From NCBI GenBank assembly GCA_001801815.1, contig MGXU01000007.1, positions 62,001-126,000 of the forward strand: a DNA stretch of 64,000 bases, read 5' to 3'. The position numbers and the translations under genes are program-made. The notes beneath the pieces are model-generated. The model ran no database searches. It saw only the letters and a program-made list of their open reading frames with translations, and was not told the DNA's origin. This document shows positions 39,720 through 49,924 of the stretch, in pieces (the stretch's first letter is position 1; every line of letters starts with the position of its first letter). Source of the stretch: Gammaproteobacteria bacterium RIFCSPHIGHO2_12_FULL_36_30. Its GTDB lineage: Bacteria > Pseudomonadota > Gammaproteobacteria > Coxiellales > Coxiellaceae.

Positions 39720-40991
39720 ATGGCCACTTCTTTAAAAAAAAAATATCTGCATAAAACTCCATACACCATTCTTGCTTTAGTGGTTATTTTTTTTCTCTGT
39801 TCGCATACACCCAATACCGGATACGATACACCTTCATATGTTCAATTTAGCATTGTGAGACCTCCTATTTATCCATTATTTATTTGGCTTTTTCACTGGG
39901 CAGGTAAATATCAATTTCAATTCGTCATGTGGGCACAAAGTATTTTAACATTTTCATCTTTACTCTATGCGAGATATTGGCTTATAAAAAATTTAAAGGT
40001 ATCTGATTTCTTAATTTTTTTTGTATTTTTATTTGTCTTAATCACTATCTGCTTTCATTTTCAAATGTGGTACATAGAATCAGAAGGTCTATCATTTCCG
40101 TTTTTTATATTTACATTTTTTTTATTAATGCGGTGTGTTCAGGAATTCAATATAAAAAGAATCGTGTACTTAGCATTGTGGGTTGCGCTTTTGATATTAA
40201 CAAGGCTACAATTTTATTATTTTTATGGTGTTTTTATATTATTGTGTGGGTGGTATTTATGGAGAAAAGTACCAATAAAATCCATGGGCATTTGTGTTTT
40301 AATATTGTTAGGATCAATTTTATTAACCTTTTTAGCTGACAGAAGTTATCATTATCTTAAGCAAGGTGTTTTTGAAGGTGAGCCTACTTCCGGTGTGCAG
40401 TTTGTTATTCAACCTCTTTTTTTAGCAAACACAAATGCAATTGATTATTTTAAAAATGCAACTCAAAAAGCAATCGTTCAAAAAATGCTGTATAAAATCA
40501 GGGAACAAAAATTAAACCAAACTGTTTCTGCCTTAAAAACATTTAAGTTGCAGCATTACGAATATGCTTATGAAGAATATAATAAAAATTATTTATCGAT
40601 ACAGTCAATTGTATATAATACTTTTACTGATCTAACTGCCGCAAAACAAAATAAAATTACACTATCTATTGCAAAAATATTAACTTGTTATGAAATGAAG
40701 AGGAATTTCTATTTTTATTGCTGGAAAGTAATCGATTCAATGGGTGGAGTACCGTGGTTTTTATTTTTTTGTTTATTATTATTTTCTACCGCTTTTAAGA
40801 TTTTTAGAAACAGAAATGATAATTTAAATTTGACGCAAGTGCTTGTCGCATCAGCAGTTGTAATTACTTTCTGTAACGCACTACTTGTGGCAGTCGTTGA
40901 ACCTGCTCTCCCTCCTTATTTTTGCTACACACAATTTTTGCTTTACTGCTTAGTCGCCCTCTTTGCTGATAGGATTTTTTTTAAAACATAA
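39720..40991 (+). CDS. GT-C/GT39-like multi-spanning membrane protein
   Basis: A 423-residue membrane protein with about nine hydrophobic segments. After the first one comes HTPNTGYDTPSYV and then RPPIYPLFI, like the first periplasmic loop (catalytic Asp) of GT-C transferases that use polyprenyl-phosphate sugars. A soluble stretch at about 220-320 is not recognised. There is no clear ribosome site at 39720, so the start is uncertain. A Wzy polymerase is an alternative but its fold is less well matched. It overlaps the next gene by one base (TAATG). Confidence 0.55.
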   Translation: MATSLKKKYLHKTPYTILALVVIFFLCSHTPNTGYDTPSYVQFSIVRPPIYPLFIWLFHWAGKYQFQFVMWAQSILTFSSLLYARYWLIKNLKVSDFLIFFVFLFVLITICFHFQMWYIESEGLSFPFFIFTFFLLMRCVQEFNIKRIVYLALWVALLILTRLQFYYFYGVFILLCGWYLWRKVPIKSMGICVLILLGSILLTFLADRSYHYLKQGVFEGEPTSGVQFVIQPLFLANTNAIDYFKNATQKAIVQKMLYKIREQKLNQTVSALKTFKLQHYEYAYEEYNKNYLSIQSIVYNTFTDLTAAKQNKITLSIAKILTCYEMKRNFYFYCWKVIDSMGGVPWFLFFCLLLFSTAFKIFRNRNDNLNLTQVLVASAVVITFCNALLVAVVEPALPPYFCYTQFLLYCLVALFADRIFFKT

Positions 40992-42157
40992 TGGGTAACG
41001 TGTCACTGAAAATTTTAGTAGTAATAGAAAAAAACACTTGGATGGATATTCATCTTGCAAATAGTCTTGAATCAATGGGACACATAGTAACTCGCTTCTA
41101 CTATGGTGATTGCATAGGTGAGTTCTATGGAGTAAGTCGACACAACGAACGAAAAAAAAAGAACAACTCATTATTTAATTTGGTAAAAAATCTAAAAAAA
41201 GAGCAAGATCTTAATTTGATTTTTTGTTGTGTTTATGACGATTTTTTGTTACCAAAATATGCAAAAGCATTATCAATGCTAAATATTCCGATGGTAAATT
41301 ACAATGTTGATATGCCAACTCATTGGTTTCGACAAATTCGTACAGCAAAATATTTTGACATTGTATTATGCGCTCATCAGAATAATATGGGGCATTTAAA
41401 AAAATATGCGAAAAAAGTTCTTTACTTCCCAATGGCCGCACAACAATCACATCTTATTTATACTGCATCACAATTAGAGAAAAAATATGATGTTACATTT
41501 TTAGGAATGGCTTATCCCTATAGACAACAGATACTATCTGAATTAATAAAATCAGATATACCGCTATTTATTTTTGGGAAAAACTGGAACTCTGATCAAT
41601 CAAATGTTTATGTAAAAAATATTTCTGAAACATTATATTATATGTTTCATTATGCTTGGCCGCGATTTAAAGCAGAGGGGTTGATCAGTTTGTGGAAAGC
41701 ATTTCTAAATCGCTTTTGTTTAAAACATGACACAAAACCCATTCCCTTTATTCCTCAAAAGGCAATTAAAGGCGTGCTATCTCAAACTGAATTATCAGCT
41801 CTATTTTATCAATCTAAAATTAATATTGGCTTTACTCGATATGCAAATTTTCATCACAATAAACCGGGTCAATGCCAAATGAAATTGCGTGATTTTGAAG
41901 TCCCAATGGCTGGTGGTTTTTATTTAGTTGAGAAAGCACCGGGATATGAGCAAGAATTTATTGATGGTGAAGAAGTAGTCACATGGAAAACTACTGCGGA
42001 TTTATTAGAAAAAATTCGTTATTACCTCAAGCATGATATAGAAAGAGATGCAATTGCTCTACGAGGACAAAAAAGAGCACTACAAGATCACACGTGGGAA
42101 AAAAGATTTAACATCTTATTTGTGGAATTGGGATTTTTAAATAAAAATGGGGGGTGA
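40991..42157 (+). CDS. GT-B glycosyltransferase, CgeB/family-1-like
   Basis: A 388-residue cytoplasmic protein. Seen: IFCCVYDDFLLPK, VNYNVDMPTHWF, YDVTFLGMAYPYRQQIL (second Rossmann domain), and FEVPMAGGFYLVEKAPG with a following EEVVTW, the donor-site region of CgeB-type glycosyltransferases. It starts within the stop of the GT-C-like gene. Its sugar is unknown. Confidence 0.78.
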   Translation: MGNVSLKILVVIEKNTWMDIHLANSLESMGHIVTRFYYGDCIGEFYGVSRHNERKKKNNSLFNLVKNLKKEQDLNLIFCCVYDDFLLPKYAKALSMLNIPMVNYNVDMPTHWFRQIRTAKYFDIVLCAHQNNMGHLKKYAKKVLYFPMAAQQSHLIYTASQLEKKYDVTFLGMAYPYRQQILSELIKSDIPLFIFGKNWNSDQSNVYVKNISETLYYMFHYAWPRFKAEGLISLWKAFLNRFCLKHDTKPIPFIPQKAIKGVLSQTELSALFYQSKINIGFTRYANFHHNKPGQCQMKLRDFEVPMAGGFYLVEKAPGYEQEFIDGEEVVTWKTTADLLEKIRYYLKHDIERDAIALRGQKRALQDHTWEKRFNILFVELGFLNKNGG

Positions 42158-42263
42158 AATTGAATGACATCACTTCTTTTTGTAGATGCTTGTATGTAAT
42201 TATTCATTGCTATATGCTCTCTCGCTGAAAAACATTATGTTGTTCATCTAAAAGGAATTGTCT

Positions 42264-43457
42264 ATGCAGGGAAAAACTGCTTTAACGATAACATCATTTT
42301 CAAACAGCGATATTTTTTCGTCAAATAAAATTATTTATATTTTTTTGTTACTATTCTGTCTTCAACTTCCTTCATTGGCACCTATTATCAGATATCTTCA
42401 TATTGGCATGTATTGGTTTTTACCATCTTATTTGATTATTTTTGTTATTTTCTATTTTTTTTTATTATCTAAATCGTTACAATCATTATACTTTCAAAAA
42501 TTACTAGACTCATCTTTTACTACATTAATATTATTGCTATTTCTTCTCATAATAAATGCAATTTTATACCATCATGAGCTTGTCTTACAGTCTATTGGTC
42601 GCGGAACTGATGCTCGTGATGCGCTAACTTTCACAGGTTATAATTTAGTACATGGTTACTTCCCATATTCGCACTTAACATATTTAAAGAATCCTGAAAG
42701 CGCAGGTCCTGGTCTCATCATTTTTGCACTTCCTTTTACTTATAGTGGATCATATGGTTTATTAATACCATTGCTAATCACTACGTCAGCTTTTGCTATC
42801 AAAATAATTACGCGTAGTGCATTCAATACAAATTTATATTTACTTTGTTTATTCTCATCCCCTGCTGTCATGCAATTCTTAGCTGAAGCAAATGATTATC
42901 TTATTATTGGGCTAGTATATGGCTTAATAGCGGTAGTGCTTTTTTATTTTTGGGGGAAAAACTGGTTGTATGATATTAGTTTTATTGTTTTTATTGGAGT
43001 ACTAGCTACTGCACGATTAAATTTTTTTTATTTAGCGCCACTGCTTGGTTTTTTTATTTGGAAAAGAAATAAAAAACAAGGGATATATTTTGCATTAACA
43101 GGTTTGCTGATCACGCTATCAATACATATTGGATTTTATTTATGGAATCCACATCACTATACACCTTTGTATGTAATACATTATGCGCGTTATACATTTA
43201 ACAATGCTTATGGCTTAAGCATATTAATATCTGCTTGTGTACTTTCAGGAATAATAACTATTGCAGCTGTAAAAAATACCTTGGGATCATGGTTATTTTT
43301 TTTGTGGCTTTGTTTAACTACCCCATTAGCGGTTGGCGCTCTTTTTTGCTTAATGAACGAGCACTGGAATATTCAAGGAATTGGGCTTGGTTATATCACT
43401 TTAACCGCACCCATTTTAATTATGTGGATTAGCATGTGTCACAAAAATAAAATTTAA
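42264..43457 (+). CDS. GT-C-like multi-spanning membrane protein
   Basis: A 397-residue protein with about ten membrane segments. An acidic residue in GRGTDARDAL and the sequence GYFPYSHLTYL, followed by SAGPGLIIFALPF, recall the first loop of GT-C/DUF2029-type transferases. AAGG stands 6-9 bases before ATG 42264, deciding that start over an in-frame TTG at 42258. It overlaps the convergent GT2-FkbM gene by 4 bases. Wzy polymerase is the alternative. Confidence 0.55.
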   Translation: MQGKTALTITSFSNSDIFSSNKIIYIFLLLFCLQLPSLAPIIRYLHIGMYWFLPSYLIIFVIFYFFLLSKSLQSLYFQKLLDSSFTTLILLLFLLIINAILYHHELVLQSIGRGTDARDALTFTGYNLVHGYFPYSHLTYLKNPESAGPGLIIFALPFTYSGSYGLLIPLLITTSAFAIKIITRSAFNTNLYLLCLFSSPAVMQFLAEANDYLIIGLVYGLIAVVLFYFWGKNWLYDISFIVFIGVLATARLNFFYLAPLLGFFIWKRNKKQGIYFALTGLLITLSIHIGFYLWNPHHYTPLYVIHYARYTFNNAYGLSILISACVLSGIITIAAVKNTLGSWLFFLWLCLTTPLAVGALFCLMNEHWNIQGIGLGYITLTAPILIMWISMCHKNKI

Positions 43458-45013
43458 TTCAAGTTTTTTTTAGAGCACAGGATATCGCAATAGACTTCAG
43501 ATGAGTTTAGAATATTTCTGTGATCTGTTCCCAGTTCTAAAAGTACCAATCTGTTAGCTTTATTTAGCCGGTAGAAAAAATATTCTTTCGTATAAAAAAA
43601 CTCAACGAGGTCTTCGGCTCTATAACCTAATACATTCATCATACTGGGACAATACTCGAACCATACCACACAGTCCGGGTTTTGCTCCAAAGTTTTTTCC
43701 ATTCCTCGGCACACTGCCAGCTCGTATCCCTGCACATCAATTTTTATAAATGAGATCGGGGTTATCATTTGATATTTTGTTTTTAGTAAATGATCTATGG
43801 TAATGACAGATACCATTTGTGCTTGAATATTATCACTCATCTGGGCACGAAACTTATCTGTCAACACGCGATGATCTCCGTGATGAGCATCATTTTCCCA
43901 CAATTCTAACCCTCCTGTTTTGTCACCTACCGCTGTCGCATGAATATTTATTTTGTCAGCAAAACAATAGCGCTTCACCACCCTTTTTAGCATATTAACA
44001 TTTCGCATTTCAGGTTCAAATGCGAGTACTTTGTATGGCGAAGTAATTGCTTGTGCATAAATACAAGCTGTATATCCAATATTCGAACCAATATCTAAAA
44101 TATAGCCGTTTTGAAAAAACTCAGGGTAATTTCTAACAAGTTTTGCGCTGCAATCTTCAACATATTTTTTATAAAAAAAGTATGTTGAAATAAATGCAGA
44201 CTGCACCCAAGCAAAATTTAATAAACCAGCTCGATTTATTCTTTTGTATAGTGATAGAAAAATAGCAATTAATCGATCTTTTCGTGTCGATGGACTCACG
44301 AATAATCTTGATTTTATTTCACTTAAAAAACGCCAAATAAATTGCAATCCGGTTTTAAAATTTGGCAACCCGGATTCACCAGCGACACGCTGTCCTTCTA
44401 TTGTCGGAAATTCCACAATATTCATGCTATTTTTAAAAGCACGAATTGTCATTTGATATTCAATTGTATGATCATAAGCATTTAACTGTAGTTTTTTACC
44501 TGCTTCTCGCGTAATCGCCCTGTAACCATTAATTGAATCCGTTATAAATGATCCGCTTCGTCTAAAGAAAATATTGGCAAGTATATTAAATGCGTTATTT
44601 ACCCATTTTCTCCATTTAAAGATCAAATGATCTTCTTCATTTACTGCGCCTTTCATCATACGTGACGCAATCACGAGGTCCGCCCCTTTTTCTAACTCTA
44701 AACGAAATCGTGCTAAATCATTTGGATCTTCATTGCCATCTGGGGAAAAAAAAATATAAGCATCCGCATCAATTTTTTCGATTGCATCTTGGAAAGCTTT
44801 TCCTCTCCCTGTCACGTTTTGTGTTAAAACAGGAATTCCTCTTTGTCTATAATATTCAACAGTGCCATCAGTTGATCCGCCATCAATCAGATAAATTTCA
44901 TCATAAGAGTTTTTATCTTGTTTTTCTACTATAGGCTGAATAATTTTTACACATTCAATTTCATTGCGCGCCAATATACAAAGTGCAATTTTTTTTCTTC
45001 CTATCCGTGACAT
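43454..45013 (-). CDS. Fusion of GT2 glycosyltransferase and FkbM methyltransferase
   Basis: A 519-residue protein. Residues about 1-230: GT-A domain, KIALCILARNEIE, YLIDGGSTDGTVE, GRGKAFQDAI and FFSPDGNEDP (donor/metal region). Residues about 290-519: FkbM-type SAM methyltransferase with LDIGSNIGYTACI, LAFEPE and FIKIDVQGYELAVC. No break lies between the halves. A bifunctional enzyme that adds a sugar and methylates it is implied. The ATG at 45013 is preferred over a GTG at 45064, although its ribosome site is weak. Confidence 0.85.
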   Translation of the reverse strand: MSRIGRKKIALCILARNEIECVKIIQPIVEKQDKNSYDEIYLIDGGSTDGTVEYYRQRGIPVLTQNVTGRGKAFQDAIEKIDADAYIFFSPDGNEDPNDLARFRLELEKGADLVIASRMMKGAVNEEDHLIFKWRKWVNNAFNILANIFFRRSGSFITDSINGYRAITREAGKKLQLNAYDHTIEYQMTIRAFKNSMNIVEFPTIEGQRVAGESGLPNFKTGLQFIWRFLSEIKSRLFVSPSTRKDRLIAIFLSLYKRINRAGLLNFAWVQSAFISTYFFYKKYVEDCSAKLVRNYPEFFQNGYILDIGSNIGYTACIYAQAITSPYKVLAFEPEMRNVNMLKRVVKRYCFADKINIHATAVGDKTGGLELWENDAHHGDHRVLTDKFRAQMSDNIQAQMVSVITIDHLLKTKYQMITPISFIKIDVQGYELAVCRGMEKTLEQNPDCVVWFEYCPSMMNVLGYRAEDLVEFFYTKEYFFYRLNKANRLVLLELGTDHRNILNSSEVYCDILCSKKNLN

Positions 45014-45115
45014 ACCAAACCCCAAAAAATAGACATATAAATCACATAGCGTACAGTAATTCACTATGCTTTAATAAGCAAATATTATTAAGTCCTATAA
45101 AATATCGGGGATATT

Positions 45116-46054
45116 TTGGAATCGAATAAATACAAAATAAATTTTAAGATTGAATATCAACAATGGTTGCAATATTTTTCGTCTGTAGAAAAGCCAAATT
45201 TGTCTCAATCTTGGCATTATGGCGATGCCAAAATGAAAAGCCACCGCTGGAAAATAATTCGGGCTATCGTCAGCGAAAATGAAAAGCCAATAGCTCTGAT
45301 TCAAGTATGGTATAAAAAAATTTTATTTTTCAAATTTGCTAGAATTAGTTATGGTCCTTTGTGGATTATTCCAACTCCGTCATTAGAACAAATTCAAGCT
45401 ATATTTTACATTATTAAAAAACAATGGTGTTTGAAAAAATTGTGCGTGTTATCAATTGCACCTAATCTCAAAAATTCATCAGAAAATAATAATGTATTGG
45501 AAAATTTAGGCTTTTTCAAACGCAAAGGTATGCAATATGAATCTGGATTAATTGATTTAACACAATCTATAGAAACGTTACGTTGCAACCTTCGTCAAAA
45601 TTGGCGCAATCAATTAAATTTTGCTGAAAAAAAGGAATTAATATTTACGGTTAGCGATTATGATTCTGATTTCCAGTGGCTTATAGCTTGTTTTAATACA
45701 TTTCGAAACGAGAAAAATTTCTATGGTCACTCAGTAAAATTATTGAGGGCATTATGGCAGTCTAATACCGAATATCAGAAAACCAATGTAGGATTTGTAA
45801 CTCATCATAATGAAAAGGTAGCGGGTATATTAATTGCTCAATCAGGAGCATCATGCGTTCCACTGATAATCTGGGTAAACAAAAATGGTCGTAAATTGAA
45901 TGCGGGAAATTTTTTATTATGGAATAGTGTATTGTACTCAAAAAAACAAGGTACTTTATGGTTTGATCTTGGCAGCATCATCAACAACACATTTAAAACA
46001 GGGCTACCTCACATACCATTTCAGCTCATTGGTGAATATTATGGATTTATTTAA
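45116..46054 (+). CDS. FemAB-like acyl/aminoacyl transferase
   Basis: A 312-residue protein with the GNAT-type double domain of FemAB/BioF2-like proteins: QSWHYGDAK at the start, RISYGPLWI, and LIDLTQSIETLRCNLRQNWRNQLNFAEK in the middle. In glycan loci such proteins are thought to attach an aminoacyl or acyl group to a sugar. The start is TTG at 45116, with GGGGA 5-9 bases before it; the next Met is about 40 residues in, too late for the conserved N-terminus. I am fairly sure of the fold, not of the substrate. Confidence 0.7.
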   Translation: MESNKYKINFKIEYQQWLQYFSSVEKPNLSQSWHYGDAKMKSHRWKIIRAIVSENEKPIALIQVWYKKILFFKFARISYGPLWIIPTPSLEQIQAIFYIIKKQWCLKKLCVLSIAPNLKNSSENNNVLENLGFFKRKGMQYESGLIDLTQSIETLRCNLRQNWRNQLNFAEKKELIFTVSDYDSDFQWLIACFNTFRNEKNFYGHSVKLLRALWQSNTEYQKTNVGFVTHHNEKVAGILIAQSGASCVPLIIWVNKNGRKLNAGNFLLWNSVLYSKKQGTLWFDLGSIINNTFKTGLPHIPFQLIGEYYGFI

Positions 46055-46151
46055 TTCTACTTTATTTCTTCGCGGTTAAATTATCTTACTTATTTGTATG
46101 TTGTACAGTCCAAATATATTCTGAATATAACATATTATGCACAAACTACTC

Positions 46152-46172
46152 AGAATACCATCTGGGTATTCT
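46152..46172. terminator. Possible transcription hairpin between convergent genes
   Basis: AGAATACC and GGTATTCT form an 8-base perfect stem with a 5-base loop in the 123 bases between two convergent genes. There is no good T run on either side, so it may be a weak or bidirectional terminator or an mRNA end-stabilising hairpin. Confidence 0.4.
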
Positions 46173-46177
46173 TAAAA

Positions 46178-46945
46178 TCACAATATCACAATTTTTTTTT
46201 GCTCAATCAGTTTATTTGCGACTACAAAACATTCTGGTGTATCTAGTCCCAAACAATAACCATCAATAATATAAGAATTTAATGGTACATTTTCACGCAA
46301 TAATTTTGGAAAAATGTCTTTTCCAAAATCACAAAATTGATCTGATGGTATATGGTCAATTATCTCTGGCGCTAATAAATAAACACCGGCATTTACATAT
46401 GGCGAAAGAATACCATTTTTCCCTTCAACAAATTCCGTTATATATAAGTGATTGTCAAGAAGCGCCTTCCCCCCAGCAATTCCTGTGTGCGTATTTAATC
46501 GATCATCAAATACTGCAATTGTGACCTTATTCTTTTTTCTATAATGTGTTTCAATAAAATCATTTAAATCAAAATTAAATAAATTATCTGCATAAATGAC
46601 TAAGGTGTGGGAATCTTTTGAAGTTTGATTTGAGATATTTTTTAATGCGCCGGCTGTGCCCATAATATTTTTTTCATATACAAATTTTATTTGTAAATTT
46701 GAAATCTGTTTAGAAAAATTTTCTATTTTGCGCTGCATTAATTTGTGTTTATAATGTAAATTAATCCATACTGGATTGGGTTGTGCAAAACGATTAATCC
46801 ATCGCAAGTTTCTAAAAATAATTGCCTCATTAGCAATCGGCATAAGTGGTTTTGGCAATCCATTTGCAATCTTTGCAATACGCAAACTTTTTCCTGCGGC
46901 TAACAATAAAGTATTTAATGCTGGCATTTTATTTTCATTTTTCAT
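46178..46945 (-). CDS. Sugar-1-phosphate nucleotidyltransferase (MurU/HddC-like)
   Basis: A 255-residue GT-A-fold nucleotidyltransferase: LLLAAGKSLRIAKIANG then LPKPLMPI (usual LAAGxGxRL...PKPL, with the second Gly missing), MGTAGALKNI, and VIYADNLFNFD with the metal Asp. MurU and HddC relatives activate MurNAc-1-P with UTP and heptose-1-P with GTP. With the GmhA-like isomerase of the left block a heptose role is plausible, but unproven. Confidence 0.72.
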   Translation of the reverse strand: MKNENKMPALNTLLLAAGKSLRIAKIANGLPKPLMPIANEAIIFRNLRWINRFAQPNPVWINLHYKHKLMQRKIENFSKQISNLQIKFVYEKNIMGTAGALKNISNQTSKDSHTLVIYADNLFNFDLNDFIETHYRKKNKVTIAVFDDRLNTHTGIAGGKALLDNHLYITEFVEGKNGILSPYVNAGVYLLAPEIIDHIPSDQFCDFGKDIFPKLLRENVPLNSYIIDGYCLGLDTPECFVVANKLIEQKKIVIL

Positions 46946-46993
46946 TAATAAAGATTAAAAATAATTGTATATTGAGTATAATTTTTATTTTTA

Positions 46994-48868
46994 TCAACCC
47001 ATTAATTCCGTCTCAACCATTTTTATTTTTTCTAGGAAATTTCCATCCGAACCAAAGATTGTTAACATTATTTGAATTAATAGTTTTTCATCATAGTGTA
47101 AACAGCATTTTTCAAATTGTAAAAATATATCTATCATATTATTTTCATTATAATGCAATTTTCCATTCACCCTGAAAATCTTCTTCTGTATCGTCTCACT
47201 CAACGCTTCCTTCTCATAAAACAATTCCTCATACATCTTCTCACCCGGTCTTAATCCTGTAAAAACAATACCAATATCATCAATATTTTTTCCAGACAAT
47301 TTAATTAAATGTTTCGCTAAATCCACAATTTTTATAGGTTGGCCCATATCCAACACAAAAATCTCACCACCTTCACCTAACGCGCCTGCCTGCAATATTA
47401 ACTGTGCTGCTTCTTTAATTGTCATAAAATATCGCGTTATATCAGGATGCGTAACAGTAATAGGACCACCACTTGCAATTTGTTTCTTAAATAATGGAAT
47501 AACACTACCTGTTGAGCCAATTACATTGCCAAAACGCACAGCAATAAAACGTGTTTTTGAAATTGCATTACAGCTTTGACAAAATAATTCAGCAATTCGC
47601 TTTGTTGCGCCCATAATATTAGTTGGGTTAACTGCTTTATCACTTGAAACTAAAACAAATTTCTTTATGTTATTTTCAATAGCAGATTCAGCTAGTATTT
47701 TTGTACCAAAAACATTATTTTTAACCGCTTGGAACGGCTGAAATTCTAAAATAGGAACATGTTTATAAGCAGCTGCATGAAAAACAATATCAGGTTTATG
47801 TTTCTGCATCACATAATTTACAGCACTTTTATCTGTGATAGTTAACAACTCAATATGAATATTATCTGCTCCAATATCTTGCAATTCTTTTTCTATTTGA
47901 TACAAATTAAATTCTGAGTGATCAATAATAATTAATTTTTTTGGATTAAGTTGTAATATTTGATGGCATAATTCAGAACCAATTGATCCACCACCGCCAC
48001 TCACCAAAACGACTTGATTGTCTAAAAATGTTTTTATACCATCCCAATCTAATTGCACAGGATCTCGTCCTAATAAATCTTCTAAAGACACTTCGCGTGG
48101 CTGAAAATGAGCATCTTGATTTTCTTTAAATTCAGATAAAGAAGGGAGTACGCGAACCTGAACATTAATCTGTTCACACATCTCAACTATTTTTCTCAAT
48201 GCTGTCGTTTTAATAGATGGAATTGCAATAACGACCAATTCAATTTTTTCATTTTTTACTATTTCAGAAAGCTGCGCCACTTTTCCAACAATGGGCACGC
48301 TTCGAATTTCTTTTCCTTTTAGTGTCACATCATCATCTAAACAGGCGATGGGTTGATATTGCTTTTCTGGCCAACGAGTAATTTCACGCAAGAAAAGCTC
48401 CGCCCCTTTTCCTGCACCGATAATTAATATCCGTTTTAACGCTGCAGTTGCTGTTTGTTTATCACCAGTATATCGAATGATAAATCGACTTAAACCCAAA
48501 ATTAAAATTAACCATAATGGATAAATAAACCAAATACTCACAGGAACAGTAATTAAATCATGCAATAAAAAAAGAATGCCGATATTTACTATCCATGCAA
48601 AAAAAATTGCTTTTGTAAGACGAAATAACTCAGGTGAAGAAAAAAATCGCCACAATGGGCGATAAGTTTTGTAATACCAATAGAAAAAAATGTGCGTGGC
48701 AACAATAAGACTTTGTACTTTTAAGCTATGCTCCAACACCCTTAACGAAGCTGCACTTAAATCAAATCTCACGAAAAAAGCGACCCACCATGCGAGTATC
48801 ACCGCACAAATATCATGCGTAAAAACAATGGGAACGGAATATTTACGTAGGAATTTAAGATCCATCAT
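46994..48868 (-). CDS. Membrane-bound nucleotide-sugar dehydratase (WbpM/FlaA1/PglF/CapD type)
   Basis: A 624-residue protein. N-terminal four membrane segments (about 12-115), a CoA-binding-like Rossmann domain (ILIIGAGKGAELFLREI), then the SDR catalytic domain with SGGGGSIGSELCHQI and SSDKAVNPTNIMGATKR. The Tyr of YxxxK is Met (MGATK), as known for the WbpM family, which confirms the type. It makes UDP-4-keto-6-deoxy-HexNAc for QuiNAc, FucNAc or bacillosamine. Start ATG 48868, a second ATG follows at 48865. Confidence 0.92.
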   Translation of the reverse strand: MMDLKFLRKYSVPIVFTHDICAVILAWWVAFFVRFDLSAASLRVLEHSLKVQSLIVATHIFFYWYYKTYRPLWRFFSSPELFRLTKAIFFAWIVNIGILFLLHDLITVPVSIWFIYPLWLILILGLSRFIIRYTGDKQTATAALKRILIIGAGKGAELFLREITRWPEKQYQPIACLDDDVTLKGKEIRSVPIVGKVAQLSEIVKNEKIELVVIAIPSIKTTALRKIVEMCEQINVQVRVLPSLSEFKENQDAHFQPREVSLEDLLGRDPVQLDWDGIKTFLDNQVVLVSGGGGSIGSELCHQILQLNPKKLIIIDHSEFNLYQIEKELQDIGADNIHIELLTITDKSAVNYVMQKHKPDIVFHAAAYKHVPILEFQPFQAVKNNVFGTKILAESAIENNIKKFVLVSSDKAVNPTNIMGATKRIAELFCQSCNAISKTRFIAVRFGNVIGSTGSVIPLFKKQIASGGPITVTHPDITRYFMTIKEAAQLILQAGALGEGGEIFVLDMGQPIKIVDLAKHLIKLSGKNIDDIGIVFTGLRPGEKMYEELFYEKEALSETIQKKIFRVNGKLHYNENNMIDIFLQFEKCCLHYDEKLLIQIMLTIFGSDGNFLEKIKMVETELMG

Positions 48869-48907
48869 CTAATATTGCGTCCTTACAATATCTATCATCA
48901 AACAACT

Positions 48908-49924
48908 CTAACCAATATTGTATTGTCGTGTAATAAAAAACCATGCTAGCCAAAAAATACTAGCTATTGTAACAAAATAAAGAATCATTAAAATATCATT
49001 GTGTAAATGGGAATAAATATCAACCGCAGGCAAGCAAATAAGTAGATTAATGACAAAAATACTTAACGTCATATGTTTATGTGTAACTCCTGCTTGCGTT
49101 AACCGCTGATAAGCATGCTCACGATGCGCTTGCTTCCAATTTTTTTTCTGAATCATACGATAAATTAACGTATAGCTTGCATCACCAATAAAAACACTTA
49201 ATAAAATCCACCAAAAAGGAAATGATAACTGATGATAGTTATTTGTAATCCACATTAAATCAGCAAAAATAAATCCTAAAAAACCACTACCGACATCACC
49301 CATAAAAATTTTTGCAGGTGGCCAATTAAAAAATAAAAACCCCAATACAGAAAATGTGAGGGCAAAACAAATAAATGAAATGGCATAAAAACCGTGAGAT
49401 ATTAAAATACATCCTGCGACAAAACTGACAAAAACAGCCTCCATGCCAGCTAAACCATCAATTCCATCCATAAAATTATATAAATTTACAAACCACACAG
49501 TAATAAAAACCGCTAAAATAGAACATAGAACAGGCGCATAAAAAATATGTCCGTTAAAATTCAAAAAAGAAACGCCATGCAACCACGCGATACTCCAAAT
49601 AGCCGATAAAAGATGAATGGTAGCTCTCCATAATGCATTGACACTCAACACATCATCGCAATATCCAATAACTGCAATTGGAACACCACCCAATAGCGAC
49701 ATAAATATTTTCAGCTGAATAAAATGGGTAAAATATAGTATAAAAACGACCGTATAAAATAAAAAAACAAACACTAAACCACCACCTCTTGGCGTTGGTA
49801 AGGCGTGCGAACTACGCTGATTTGGAACATCCACTATATTTTTTTTCAGTGAAAATTGGCGTACTAAAAATGTAAAGAATAACGATAAAGCAAACAATGT
49901 AAAAGCGACGACGACAAATATCAT
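48908..49924 (-). CDS. Undecaprenyl-phosphate sugar-1-phosphate transferase (WecA/WbpL/MraY family)
   Basis: A 338-residue membrane protein with about ten segments. Key motifs: PNQRSSHALPTPRGGGLV, GYCDDV (metal Asp pair), NLYNFMDGIDGLAG and a HREHAYQRL His motif late in the protein. These mark the polyprenyl-phosphate HexNAc-1-phosphate transferases. It starts the lipid-linked glycan, probably with QuiNAc, FucNAc or a GlcNAc made by the neighbouring dehydratase. AAAGGT precedes the ATG. Confidence 0.9.
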   Translation of the reverse strand: MIFVVVAFTLFALSLFFTFLVRQFSLKKNIVDVPNQRSSHALPTPRGGGLVFVFLFYTVVFILYFTHFIQLKIFMSLLGGVPIAVIGYCDDVLSVNALWRATIHLLSAIWSIAWLHGVSFLNFNGHIFYAPVLCSILAVFITVWFVNLYNFMDGIDGLAGMEAVFVSFVAGCILISHGFYAISFICFALTFSVLGFLFFNWPPAKIFMGDVGSGFLGFIFADLMWITNNYHQLSFPFWWILLSVFIGDASYTLIYRMIQKKNWKQAHREHAYQRLTQAGVTHKHMTLSIFVINLLICLPAVDIYSHLHNDILMILYFVTIASIFWLAWFFITRQYNIG

